A stretch of 17,651 nucleotides of DNA, taken from positions 1 through 17,651 of the forward strand of contig JAJAYY010000254.1 in the NCBI GenBank assembly GCA_026785965.1, written 5' to 3'. This DNA comes from Sphingomonas bacterium (GTDB lineage: Bacteria > Pseudomonadota > Alphaproteobacteria > Sphingomonadales > Sphingomonadaceae). Each line of letters begins with the position of its first letter. Positions within the stretch are counted from its first letter, which is position 1. Under the pieces are notes generated by a model, which was not told where the DNA came from, ran no database searches, and was given only the letters and a program-made list of their open reading frames with translations. The translations under genes and the position numbers were made by a program. Of this stretch, positions 1 to 6,410 are shown in pieces.

Positions 1-1
1 G

Positions 2-421
2 CTGGCGGGCAACCGACTGACGCGCGAGCTGACCGAAAGCTCGATCGTCCAGGATCCAAGCCGCGCGATCCGCGTGTTCGAGGCCTTGAAAGCGCTCGAC
101 GCGACGGTCGCGATGGACGATTTCGGCACCGGCTATTCAAGCCTCGCCTACCTCCAGCGCTTGCCGATCGACGTGCTCAAGATCGACCGCAGCTTCGTTA
201 CCGGGATGATGCGCGACCCCGACAGCGTGGCGATCGTCCGCGCGGTGCTGAGCCTGGCCGACGCGCTCGGCATGTCGACCACCGCCGAAGGGATTGAGAC
301 GGTCGAACTGGCGACGACGCTCGCCGCTTTGGGCTGTGACAGCGGGCAGGGCTATTTCTTCGCCAAGCCGCTCGAACCCGACGCCGCGCTCGCATTCTGG
401 AAATCGCGGCGCAAGGCGTAG
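2..421 (+). CDS. EAL-domain cyclic-di-GMP phosphodiesterase, C-terminal part (5' end outside window)
   Basis: The open frame runs in from the left edge with no start in view; a GTG at 74 is internal to the domain and is not the true start. About 139 residues are visible and cover the second half of an EAL domain. They include the RELTES motif with its metal-binding glutamate, the DDFGTGYSS metal-binding aspartates, the LKIDRSF lysine, the AEGIET glutamate, and the closing GQGYFFAKPL loop. All catalytic residues expected in this half are present, so the domain looks active: it would hydrolyse cyclic-di-GMP to pGpG in the cytoplasm. The protein ends about 15 residues after the domain, so EAL is the C-terminal module. 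Whether a GGDEF, PAS or membrane part lies upstream cannot be seen. Confidence 0.93.
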   Translation: MAGNRLTRELTESSIVQDPSRAIRVFEALKALDATVAMDDFGTGYSSLAYLQRLPIDVLKIDRSFVTGMMRDPDSVAIVRAVLSLADALGMSTTAEGIETVELATTLAALGCDSGQGYFFAKPLEPDAALAFWKSRRKA

Positions 422-428
422 CCGCGAA

Positions 429-497
429 GCGGATCGATGCCCGAGCCTGCTCGCTGCTTTACGAGGCGATCCGCAGCGATTGATGCGAAAGCTTCGC
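429..497. repeat. Inverted repeats in the EAL-hemerythrin intergenic region
   Basis: Two dyads lie between the EAL stop and the hemerythrin promoter region. GCGGATCG (429-436) pairs with CGATCCGC (467-474), a perfect 8 bp with a 30-base loop that itself holds CGAG-CCTG-CTCG. A second, GCGAA-AGC-TTCGC, lies at 485-497. Neither is followed by a T-run. They could cap the EAL transcript, but I do not call an intrinsic terminator. Confidence 0.5.
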
Positions 498-501
498 GAT
501 A

Positions 502-526
502 GGAACGAAGACAACGATCGGCGGTT
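502..526 (+). promoter_or_regulatory. Possible EcfG (general stress response) promoter upstream of hemerythrin gene
   Basis: GGAAC at 502-506 is followed, after 16 bases, by GGTT at 523-526. The alphaproteobacterial EcfG consensus is GGAAC-N16/17-CGTT, so the -35 element is perfect, the spacer fits and the -10 element has three of four bases. A start near 533 would leave a leader of about 30 bases before the ATG at 562. HHE proteins are plausible general-stress genes, but the assignment is by motif only. Confidence 0.4.
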
Positions 527-561
527 GGCGCACCATATCCTCCAGCAAGGGAATGTTGACC

Positions 562-1074
562 ATGGCCGATACCAAATCCCCCGATGCGATTGCCCTGCTC
601 AAGGCCGACCATGACAAGGTCGCCGGGCTGTTTGAATCGTTCGAAAAAGCGAGCGGCGAAAGCCGCAAGCAGACGATTGCCGAAGAAATCTGCCTCGAGC
701 TGACCGTCCACGCCGCGATCGAGGAGGAAATCTTCTATCCGGCGTGCGAAGGCAAGGTCGAAGAAGATCTGCTCAAGGAAGCCTATGTCGAGCATGACGG
801 TGCCAAGGTGTTGATCGCCGAGATTGAGGCGGGCAGTCCGTCAGACGAGTATTACGACGCCAAGGTCAGGGTGCTCGGAGAGCAAATCGAGCATCACGTC
901 GAGGAAGAGGAAGCGCGCATGGAAGGGCTGTTTGCGCAAGCGCGCAAAACCGGGCTCGACATGGATGCGCTGGGCGAGCAGATGGCGGCGCGCAAGGCCG
1001 AGCTGATCGCATCTTATGAAAAGAGCGGGCTGCCCAAACCCGAGCTGACGACGATGAGCGCAACCCCGGCCTAA
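562..1074 (+). CDS. Hemerythrin HHE cation-binding domain protein
   Basis: A 170-residue soluble, all-helical, acidic protein. It has the two H-HxxxE-type halves of the HHE fold: His17 (ADHDK), then His50 and Glu54 (TVHAAIEEE); His78 (VEHDG), then His111/His112 and Glu115/Glu116. These residues would hold a di-iron centre that binds O2, NO or other small oxidants. The exact role of bacterial HHE proteins varies (oxygen or iron sensing, nitric oxide or peroxide defence). I chose ATG 562 because AAGGGA at 547-552 sits nine bases before it; an in-frame ATG at 553 would put the same Shine-Dalgarno almost on the start codon. A C-terminal tail after about residue 130 is helical and then loses structure. 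The gene stands alone and its stop overlaps the stop of the opposing cca gene by four bases. Confidence 0.9.
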   Translation: MADTKSPDAIALLKADHDKVAGLFESFEKASGESRKQTIAEEICLELTVHAAIEEEIFYPACEGKVEEDLLKEAYVEHDGAKVLIAEIEAGSPSDEYYDAKVRVLGEQIEHHVEEEEARMEGLFAQARKTGLDMDALGEQMAARKAELIASYEKSGLPKPELTTMSATPA

Positions 1075-2246
1075 GCCAGCGCCGCCGCCACCAACGCTTC
1101 AAATGGGTCGCCGTGGGGAAAGCCTGCGGCGACCCATTTCGATTCGATGTCGCGCAGCGCTTTGGCCACAGCCGGGCCTTGTTCGACCCCGCGCGCGATC
1201 AGGTCGCCCCCGGTCATGGGGAGGCGCGGAAGCGGCCATTTGGCGATCGCGGCGGCGTCGACCGGTCGTGCGGCAAGGAGCAAGCGGTCGAGCGCGGCGG
1301 CGCTGCCATGGTGGTAGGCGAGGGCGCGGGGGTTGGAGTCGAGATCGGGATCGGCGGCAAGGGCGAGGCGCTTGCGCGCCTTGTTGCTGAGCTTGAGCCG
1401 GGCAGCGACCTTGGCTGCGGCGAGCGGATTGCGGGGCAGGATCGCGGCGAGGCGGCGAAGCGCATCTGGGGCGGTGGCGGAGTCGCGTTCGGCGGCGGCG
1501 AGCGCCGCGATGCGCGGCCCCGCCTCATCGACCAGTTCGGGCAGGATCGGTGCGAAGATGCCATGGTGCTGCATCAGCGCGACAGTCGGCGACGGATCGG
1601 CAAGGCCAAGCAGTTTGAGCAATTCGTCGGCGATGCGCTCACGGCTGAGCGCCATCAGGTCATTGGCGCGCGCGCCACAAGCCGCAAGCGCGGCGGCATC
1701 GGGATCGCCTTCGCCGAAGCGCGCGTGGAAGCGGAAGAAGCGCAGTATCCGAAGGTGATCCTCGGCGATCCGCTCAAGCGGATCGCCAATGAAGCGGACC
1801 CGGCGGGCGAGGATGTCCGCCTCGCCCCCGACCGAGTCATACACCTCGCCGCTCAGCGGGTCGGCGTAAAGCGCATTGATGGTGAAGTCGCGGCGCGACG
1901 CATCCTCGGCCCAATCGTCGGTGAAGGCGACGGTCGCGCGGCGGCCGTCGGTGGTGACGTCGCTGCGCAAGGTGGTGACTTCGACCACGCTGCCCGACGA
2001 CACGGCGGTGACGGTGCCGTGGGCGAACCCGGTCGGGATTGCCTTGATGCCCGCAGCTTCGAGGCGGCGGACGACGTCGTCGGGCGGAAAGACAGTGGCG
2101 AGATCGAGATCCTCGGCGGGAAGATCGAGCAGCGCGTCGCGCACCGCCCCGCCGACAAAGCGAGCCCCGCCGTGCTCGGCGTCGAGCGCCCTGAGCAGCC
2201 GCGCGATTCCGGGGCGATCGAGCCAGCGCGCCGGGTCGAGCTTCAC
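1071..2246 (-). CDS. cca: CCA tRNA nucleotidyltransferase
   Basis: Adds or repairs the 3' CCA end of tRNAs in the cytoplasm. The 391-residue protein shows the class II nucleotidyltransferase head: FVGGAVRD at 30-37, the catalytic DLD pair Asp46/Asp48, the RRDFTINAL motif at 118-126, and the GDP-ERI-EDHLRILRFFRF neck at about 154-173. A helical body and tail follow. No C-terminal HD phosphohydrolase motif is visible. The start is GTG 2246, within the four-base GTGA overlap with the stop of the Nudix gene, which implies translational coupling. Longer versions that start inside the Nudix gene are not supported. It is the last gene of the DUF1285-Nudix-cca operon and converges on the hemerythrin gene; its 3' coding end contains a perfect 13 bp inverted repeat (1101-1139). 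Confidence 0.95.
   Translation of the reverse strand: MKLDPARWLDRPGIARLLRALDAEHGGARFVGGAVRDALLDLPAEDLDLATVFPPDDVVRRLEAAGIKAIPTGFAHGTVTAVSSGSVVEVTTLRSDVTTDGRRATVAFTDDWAEDASRRDFTINALYADPLSGEVYDSVGGEADILARRVRFIGDPLERIAEDHLRILRFFRFHARFGEGDPDAAALAACGARANDLMALSRERIADELLKLLGLADPSPTVALMQHHGIFAPILPELVDEAGPRIAALAAAERDSATAPDALRRLAAILPRNPLAAAKVAARLKLSNKARKRLALAADPDLDSNPRALAYHHGSAAALDRLLLAARPVDAAAIAKWPLPRLPMTGGDLIARGVEQGPAVAKALRDIESKWVAAGFPHGDPFEALVAAALA
1101..1139. terminator. Perfect 13 bp inverted repeat inside the 3' end of cca, possible bidirectional terminator
   Basis: AAATGGGTCGCCG (1101-1113) and CGGCGACCCATTT (1127-1139) are exact reverse complements around a 13-base loop. The stem is GC-rich in the middle and ends in AAA/TTT on both strands, which is the shape of a bidirectional intrinsic terminator. 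It lies 27 bases past the hemerythrin stop, where that plus-strand transcript needs to end, and within the last codons of cca. The T-run is short (TTTCGATT on the plus strand), so efficiency is uncertain. Confidence 0.5.
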
Positions 2247-2818
2247 CCCACCCTCCGCGACAGGTTGATCAGCATCGCTGCAGTCGCGCCCCAGATCCGC
2301 TGCCCTTCCCACATGATCTCATAATAAGAGCGGATCTTGCCCTTGTAGAGCGTCTGCTTGCGCTCATGATTGGCGGGATCGAGGACGAAGCCGAGCGGGG
2401 CCTCGAACCAGTCGGCGACTTCGCGCGGGTTGGGGGTGAGCGTGAGATCGGGCGGGATCACGCCGACGATCGGGGTGACTCCGAAGCCGGTGATGGTGCG
2501 GTAATGATCGGCCTCGCCGATGATCCGGACGTGCGCCGGGTCGAGGTTCAATTCCTCCCACGCCTCACGCAAGGCCGCGGCGCGGGCGTCCTCGCCGTGG
2601 TCGAGGCGGCCGCCGGGAAAAGCGACCTGGCCGCCATGATCGCGCAAATCGTCATGGCGCCGAGTGAGCACCAGCCCGGGACTGCGACGGTCGGTGATCG
2701 CGACCAGCACCGCAGCCTCACGCAGCGGCGCGGTCGACCCTTCGACGAGGTCGCCGGGCAGCAGTTCGACCGGGCTGATGATCGCCAGCGCGGCGGCGAT
2801 CCGTTCGATCAGGCTCAT
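2243..2818 (-). CDS. Nudix hydrolase, CoA pyrophosphatase family
   Basis: A 191-residue cytoplasmic Nudix enzyme. The block LTRR...LRDHGGQVAFPGG at about 51-70 is the extra signature of the CoA diphosphatase subgroup (NudL/YeaB, PCD1). It runs straight into the Nudix box: Gly70, Glu76, Arg84-Glu85 and Glu88-Glu89, which bind the catalytic Mg2+. The glycine normally found after the EE pair is Asn91, a small departure. The expected reaction cleaves CoA or acyl-CoA to 3',5'-ADP and 4'-phosphopantetheine; the substrate is inferred from the subgroup. ATG 2818 overlaps the DUF1285 stop (ATGA), and its own stop overlaps the cca start (GTGA), so it is the middle gene of a tightly coupled operon. Confidence 0.92.
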   Translation of the reverse strand: MSLIERIAAALAIISPVELLPGDLVEGSTAPLREAAVLVAITDRRSPGLVLTRRHDDLRDHGGQVAFPGGRLDHGEDARAAALREAWEELNLDPAHVRIIGEADHYRTITGFGVTPIVGVIPPDLTLTPNPREVADWFEAPLGFVLDPANHERKQTLYKGKIRSYYEIMWEGQRIWGATAAMLINLSRRVG

Positions 2819-3384
2819 GCCGCGGGCTCGAGCGCGAAGAACGCGCCGCTCGACCAGATGCCGGGCGGGTCATGGCCCTCGGCAAGGGCGATTTCGGCAA
2901 GCTCGTAATAAAGCGGGCGGGCGAGCTCGGCCTCGAGCCCGTGGCGCACCGCGAGGCGCGGCGAAGGGCCGTCGGGGGTGGCGATTACGACCAGCGGATG
3001 GTCGGGCCCGGCGATCACCGCGTCGCCACTGTCGAGGGCAAAGGCGATCGAACGCGCCGCGCCGCTGCCTTCCATCGTCATGGTCAGCGCGCGAAGCGCG
3101 GTTGCTTCGACCTCGATCGACAATTTTTCTACGGGGGTGACGAGGACGTGGCTGCCGTCGGGCTCGCGGCGCAGCACGGTCGCGAACAAGCGAACCATCG
3201 CCTCGCGCCCGATCGGATGGCCCTGATGATACCAGGTGCCGTCGCGGGCGATGCGCATTTCGCTGGTCCCGCAATGGCTCGGGTTCCAGCGCTCGACCGG
3301 TGGGTGGGCGCGATCGGCGATCTGCGCGGCAAGTTCGGCCAGCGATTGGCCGGCGAGATCGATGGGCGGGTTGGATTCGGGCAT
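2815..3384 (-). CDS. DUF1285 family protein
   Basis: A 189-residue protein matching the DUF1285 pattern: a short N-terminal stretch, CGTSEMRI-x-RDGTWYHQGHPI at about 38-58, VRLFATVLRRE at 64-74, then LVTPVEKLSIEV at 81-92 and a beta-rich C-terminal half. The family has no established enzymatic function that I know of; no catalytic motif, signal peptide or membrane segment is evident. ATG 3384 is preceded by AGAGGA six bases upstream, and the more upstream in-frame starts have no support. It heads the DUF1285-Nudix-cca operon, overlaps the Nudix start by four bases, and is divergent from the pteridine reductase gene with 65 bases between them. Its ribosome binding site sits in a predicted hairpin (3385-3414). 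Confidence 0.85.
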   Translation of the reverse strand: MPESNPPIDLAGQSLAELAAQIADRAHPPVERWNPSHCGTSEMRIARDGTWYHQGHPIGREAMVRLFATVLRREPDGSHVLVTPVEKLSIEVEATALRALTMTMEGSGAARSIAFALDSGDAVIAGPDHPLVVIATPDGPSPRLAVRHGLEAELARPLYYELAEIALAEGHDPPGIWSSGAFFALEPAA

Positions 3385-3414
3385 TGGCCGTCCTCTAGGC
3401 GAGGAGCGCGGCCA
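3385..3414 (-). promoter_or_regulatory. Hairpin that sequesters the Shine-Dalgarno of the DUF1285 operon
   Basis: Read on the minus strand, TGGCCG-CGC-TCCTC-GCCTA-GAGGA-CGGCCA abuts the ATG at 3384. TGGCCG pairs with CGGCCA and TCCTC pairs with GAGGA, the Shine-Dalgarno, giving 11 bp with one 3-base bulge and a 5-base loop. If the transcript begins upstream of 3414, the ribosome site is closed in the folded leader. As DNA it is also a dyad between two divergent genes, so it could instead be an operator. Confidence 0.5.
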
Positions 3415-3449
3415 TTGCGAGCGGAGCCTTGAGGCGCCAAGGGGGGTCG

Positions 3450-4169
3450 ATGAACGAGCGGATTGCAATCGTCACCGGGGGAGGCAAACGCGTCGGCGCG
3501 GCGATCGTCGCGGCGTTGCTGAGCGACGGCTGGCAGGTGGTGGCGCAAGTCCATCACGACGGCGACGCGGTGCCCGAGGGGGCGATCAAGGTCGTCGCCG
3601 ACCTCGCCGAAGCCGATTGCGCGGCGCGGATCTTCGCCGCCGCGCCGGGACCGGTCGGATTGCTGGTCAACAATGCCGCACGGTTTGCCTGGGACGGGTT
3701 CGGCGACACCGACGGCAGCGAGTTTGCAGCGCATATGGCGGTCAATGCGCGCGCTCCGATGCTGTTGATCGACGCATTGGCACGGCGTCATGCGGATGGC
3801 GATGCGCTGGTGGTCAATCTGACCGACGCCAAGCTCGCCGCGCCCAACCCCGATTATCTGAGTTACACCTTGTCCAAATATGCGCTCGACGGACTGACCC
3901 GGCTGGCGGCGCGTGCGCTCGCCGGCCAGGGAATCAGGGTGATGTCGGTGGCGCCCGCGCTGATGCTGCCGTCGGGCGCGCAGGGCGAGGCCAACTATCA
4001 GGCGGTGCATGCGCTCAATCCGCTCGGCCGCGGAGTCGAGGTCGACGATGTGGTGCGCGCAATCCGGTTTCTGATCGACCAGCCGGCGATGACCGGCGAG
4101 ACGCTGCTGATCGACGGCGGGCAGCAGCAAATGGCGCTGGCGCGTGACGTCCAATATCTGGAGCGGTGA
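3450..4169 (+). CDS. FolM-like pteridine/dihydrofolate reductase (short-chain dehydrogenase)
   Basis: A 239-residue NADPH-type short-chain dehydrogenase. The Rossmann motif is TGGGKRVG (9-16), with NNAA at 74-77 and YxxxK at Tyr139/Lys143. The usual catalytic Ser is absent: Asp126 (NLTD) lies exactly 13 residues before the Tyr, as in PTR1 and FolM pteridine reductases, and the KR after the glycine-rich turn also fits that group. The likely reaction is NADPH-dependent reduction of dihydropterins or dihydrofolate in the cytoplasm. ATG 3450 has AAGGGGGG just upstream. Its TGA overlaps the folB ATG by one base (TGATG), so the two are translationally coupled, which supports a pterin substrate. A generic SDR of other specificity remains possible. 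Confidence 0.85.
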   Translation: MNERIAIVTGGGKRVGAAIVAALLSDGWQVVAQVHHDGDAVPEGAIKVVADLAEADCAARIFAAAPGPVGLLVNNAARFAWDGFGDTDGSEFAAHMAVNARAPMLLIDALARRHADGDALVVNLTDAKLAAPNPDYLSYTLSKYALDGLTRLAARALAGQGIRVMSVAPALMLPSGAQGEANYQAVHALNPLGRGVEVDDVVRAIRFLIDQPAMTGETLLIDGGQQQMALARDVQYLER

Positions 4170-4585
4170 TGGAACATGAAGTGACCCTGGCGGGAATGGT
4201 GCCCGCCGCGATCAAGGCGCGCCAGCAACGCATCCTGATCGATTCGCTCGAAGTGATGGCCGACATCGGCTTTCACGACTTCGAGATCGGAATTCCGCAG
4301 CGGTTGCTGATCAGCGTCGAACTGTGGATCGAATCGCCCCACGCGCCCCACGGCGACGATCCCGAGCAGGCGTGGGATTATGATTTCGTGGTGCGCGAAG
4401 TGCGCGCGCTGGCGACCGCGCGGCGGTACAATTTGCAGGAGACTTTGCTTCACGCGATCTTCGAACGACTCGCCGCGGCGCAGGGCGTGGCAGCGCTTCG
4501 AGTCACCAGCACCAAGCCCGATGTTTATCCCGATGCGCGCGGCGTCGGAGTCGAAATTGCGTCTTTCCGCGGGGTCGCCCCTTAG
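4169..4585 (+). CDS. folB: Dihydroneopterin aldolase
   Basis: A 138-residue protein of the tunnelling-fold FolB family, which converts 7,8-dihydroneopterin to 6-hydroxymethyl-7,8-dihydropterin and glycolaldehyde in folate synthesis. Visible hallmarks are ADIGFHDFEIGIPQRL (31-46) with the substrate-anchoring Glu39, the DYDFVV tyrosine (Tyr71), YNLQETLLHAI (87-97), and the TKP motif with catalytic Lys116. The length is slightly above the typical 115-125 because of about 20 extra N-terminal residues. ATG 4169 was preferred to the GTG at 4166: it forms TGATG with the upstream stop and has GGAG five bases before it. Coupling to the FolM-like gene suggests a joint pterin role. Confidence 0.92.
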   Translation: MEHEVTLAGMVPAAIKARQQRILIDSLEVMADIGFHDFEIGIPQRLLISVELWIESPHAPHGDDPEQAWDYDFVVREVRALATARRYNLQETLLHAIFERLAAAQGVAALRVTSTKPDVYPDARGVGVEIASFRGVAP

Positions 4586-4786
4586 GAAGCTCCGATTTGC
4601 GCGGCAAAGTCGGTGACGAAGCGGAACAAAATCCATTGCGTCGTCTTTTGGCCTTAGTTACAGCAGCGCGCACTTGCCGATGATATGTTGATACATCGGC
4701 GGTCCCAATCGAGTGGCCAGGTTTGGGCTTTTGTCCGCCCTGTCCGCGCCGTGGGACCACCACGGAATGAGGAGATTTGTGGCTTA
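4586..4786 (+). promoter_or_regulatory. Structured leader/intergenic region before tonB
   Basis: This 201-base gap must hold the tonB promoter, though I cannot assign -35/-10 boxes with confidence. It contains three dyads: GCCGATG/CATCGGC (4676-4682 and 4694-4700), GGTCCCA/TGGGACC (4701-4707 and 4752-4758), and CCGTGG-GACCA-CCACGG (4749-4765). The last ends three bases before the tonB Shine-Dalgarno (GAGGAG, 4769-4774). The second and third are mutually exclusive. No convincing Fur or Irr box was found. Confidence 0.4.
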
Positions 4787-5455
4787 ATGTCCTATGCCAA
4801 TCGCAAAGAGATGGGATCGAACCGCACTGTGGCGATCATCATCGTCGCCTTGATCCACGTCGGGCTCGGTTATGTGCTGGTCAGCGGGCTGGCTTATAAT
4901 GTGGTCAAACAGGCGGCCGAAGATCTCAAGACCTTCGACGTCGAGGACGAACCACCGCCCCCGCCCGAGGAGCCGCCGCCCCCGCCCGAAGATTCGCCAT
5001 TGCCGCCGCCGCCGCAAGTCAGCGCGCCGCCGCCACTGGTGCGGACCATCACCCAGGCGCCGATGATCCAGACGACGCCGAACATCCAGCCGGTGATCAT
5101 CACGCCGCGCGCCGATCCGGTGCCGCCGAGGCCGCCCGCACCGCCGCCGCCAAGACCGGACCAGTCAGCGAGGGCCAAGGGCAGCTTGCCCGGTCTGTTC
5201 TCGTCCGACGATTATCCACCAGGCGCGCTTCGCAACGAGGAGCAAGGGACGACCGCGGTCAGCCTGGCGATTTCGGCCGACGGTCGGGTCAGTGGTTGCA
5301 ACGTGACCTCGTCGTCGGGCTCGACAGCGCTCGACACCACGACGTGCAGCATCCTGAAGCGGCGCGCCCGCTTTACGCCGGCGCGGGACACTAGTGGCAC
5401 TGCGACCACCGGCACGAGTTCCGCGCGCATCAAGTGGGTGCTTCCGGACAATTGA
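4787..5455 (+). CDS. tonB: Energy transducer TonB
   Basis: A 222-residue protein that carries inner-membrane proton-motive energy to outer-membrane TonB-dependent receptors. A single N-terminal membrane anchor lies at about 14-37 and contains His24, at the place of the functionally important TonB His. A Pro/Glu-rich rigid spacer follows at 54-85 and a Pro/Arg-rich one at 108-125, then the C-terminal TonB fold at about 152-218 (GTTAVSLAIS-ADGRVSG, SSGSTALD, ARFTPARD). Cys171 and Cys187 in this periplasmic domain could form a disulfide. ATG 4787 follows GAGGAG at 4769-4774 with a 12-base spacer. Upstream in-frame starts would place a charged 34-residue extension ahead of the anchor. It is the first gene of the tonB-exbB-exbD-exbD unit. 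Confidence 0.94.
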   Translation: MSYANRKEMGSNRTVAIIIVALIHVGLGYVLVSGLAYNVVKQAAEDLKTFDVEDEPPPPPEEPPPPPEDSPLPPPPQVSAPPPLVRTITQAPMIQTTPNIQPVIITPRADPVPPRPPAPPPPRPDQSARAKGSLPGLFSSDDYPPGALRNEEQGTTAVSLAISADGRVSGCNVTSSSGSTALDTTTCSILKRRARFTPARDTSGTATTGTSSARIKWVLPDN

Positions 5456-5500
5456 TCGAATAATGACTGACCAACGAATTTTTTGAGGAAAGTAGATCCT

Positions 5501-6343
5501 ATGGCAACTCCAGCTCTCATGCTTGCGGCCGCCGCCGCAGCACCCGCTTCCGAAAACCCTTACGGCCTGATGCAGGCCCTGGAAGAAGGTGGCGCCATTT
5601 CATGGTCGACGTTCATCATCCTGGTGATCATGTCGATCGGCACCTTCTACATCCTGTTCACCAAATTCCTGCAGCAGCAGAAAATCATCAACCAGGGCAA
5701 GAAAGTCCGCACCAGCTTCTGGAACGCGCCGAACCTTCGCGACGCTTCGGGCAAGCTCGATCAGAAAAGCGCCTATCGCGCGATCGTAGAGGATGCGCTC
5801 ATCGCGCAGGACCAGCACAGCAAGCTGACCGATCCCGTCGACCAGCATGAGTGGGTCCAAGCCAGCCTGCAGCGTAGCCAGGGCGGGATCATCGCACGCC
5901 TCGGCGAAGGCCTCGCCTTCCTCGCCACGGTCGGCTCGACCGCGCCGTTCATCGGCCTGTTCGGCACCGTCGTCGGCATCTACCGCGCGCTGATCAAGAT
6001 CGGCTCGTCGGGCGATGCGTCGATCTCCACCGTCGCCGGCCCGGTCGGCGAAGCGCTGATCATGACCGCGCTCGGTCTGATCGTCGCGGTTCCGGCGGTG
6101 CTCGCCTACAACTGGCTGATCCGCCGCAACAAGACGATCAGTGAGGATCTGTCGGCCTTCACCAATGACGTCCATGGCTACCTCGCCTCGAACGGCGCGG
6201 TCAAGCCGGCGATGGCGGCAGGTCCGGCGGGCAAGGCCCCGGCGCAGACCCGTAGCGCCGCAGCGCCGACTCCGCGCGGCACCGAGCCGGTCCGTCCTGG
6301 CATGACCCCGACGGGTCAGCAGGCCGATCCGACCAACCGCTAA
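5501..6343 (+). CDS. exbB: ExbB proton-channel protein (MotA/TolQ/ExbB family)
   Basis: A 280-residue inner-membrane component of the TonB motor. Three membrane segments are visible at about 34-54, 134-160 and 180-206. The long cytoplasmic loop between the first two is typical, and GPVGEALIMTALGL in the third carries Glu184, which matches the conserved ExbB glutamate of the proton path. GSTAPFIGLFGTVVGI at 145-160 is the other family signature. An Ala-rich N-terminal segment precedes the first membrane helix, and an Ala/Pro/Thr-rich tail of about 45 residues follows residue 235, longer than in the E. coli protein. ATG 5501 has GAGGAA ten bases upstream. It lies 45 bases after tonB, and a strong hairpin separates it from exbD. 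Confidence 0.95.
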   Translation: MATPALMLAAAAAAPASENPYGLMQALEEGGAISWSTFIILVIMSIGTFYILFTKFLQQQKIINQGKKVRTSFWNAPNLRDASGKLDQKSAYRAIVEDALIAQDQHSKLTDPVDQHEWVQASLQRSQGGIIARLGEGLAFLATVGSTAPFIGLFGTVVGIYRALIKIGSSGDASISTVAGPVGEALIMTALGLIVAVPAVLAYNWLIRRNKTISEDLSAFTNDVHGYLASNGAVKPAMAAGPAGKAPAQTRSAAAPTPRGTEPVRPGMTPTGQQADPTNR

Positions 6344-6353
6344 GCGACACCCG

Positions 6354-6380
6354 CCCGGGCCGGTCGCGTGCCGGCCCGGG
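6354..6380 (+). repeat. Perfect 10 bp intercistronic hairpin between exbB and exbD
   Basis: CCCGGGCCGG (6354-6363) and CCGGCCCGGG (6371-6380) pair perfectly around the 7-base loop TCGCGTG. All ten pairs are G-C. No T-run follows, so it is not a standard intrinsic terminator; it is better read as an mRNA stability or processing element that could set exbB above exbD expression. Confidence 0.8.
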
Positions 6381-6410
6381 AGTTGATACGACGAGAAGGA
6401 AAATCTCCTC

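Noticed and set aside
1113-2324. Long open frame on the plus strand opposite cca and the Nudix gene
   Set aside because: It is the antisense image of a high-GC coding region; the minus-strand products have clear family motifs and this one has none.
4676-4700. Fur or Irr box in the tonB leader
   Set aside because: The AT-richer dyad has matching outer arms only; the inner bases show no GATAAT-type or TTTAGAA-type symmetry.
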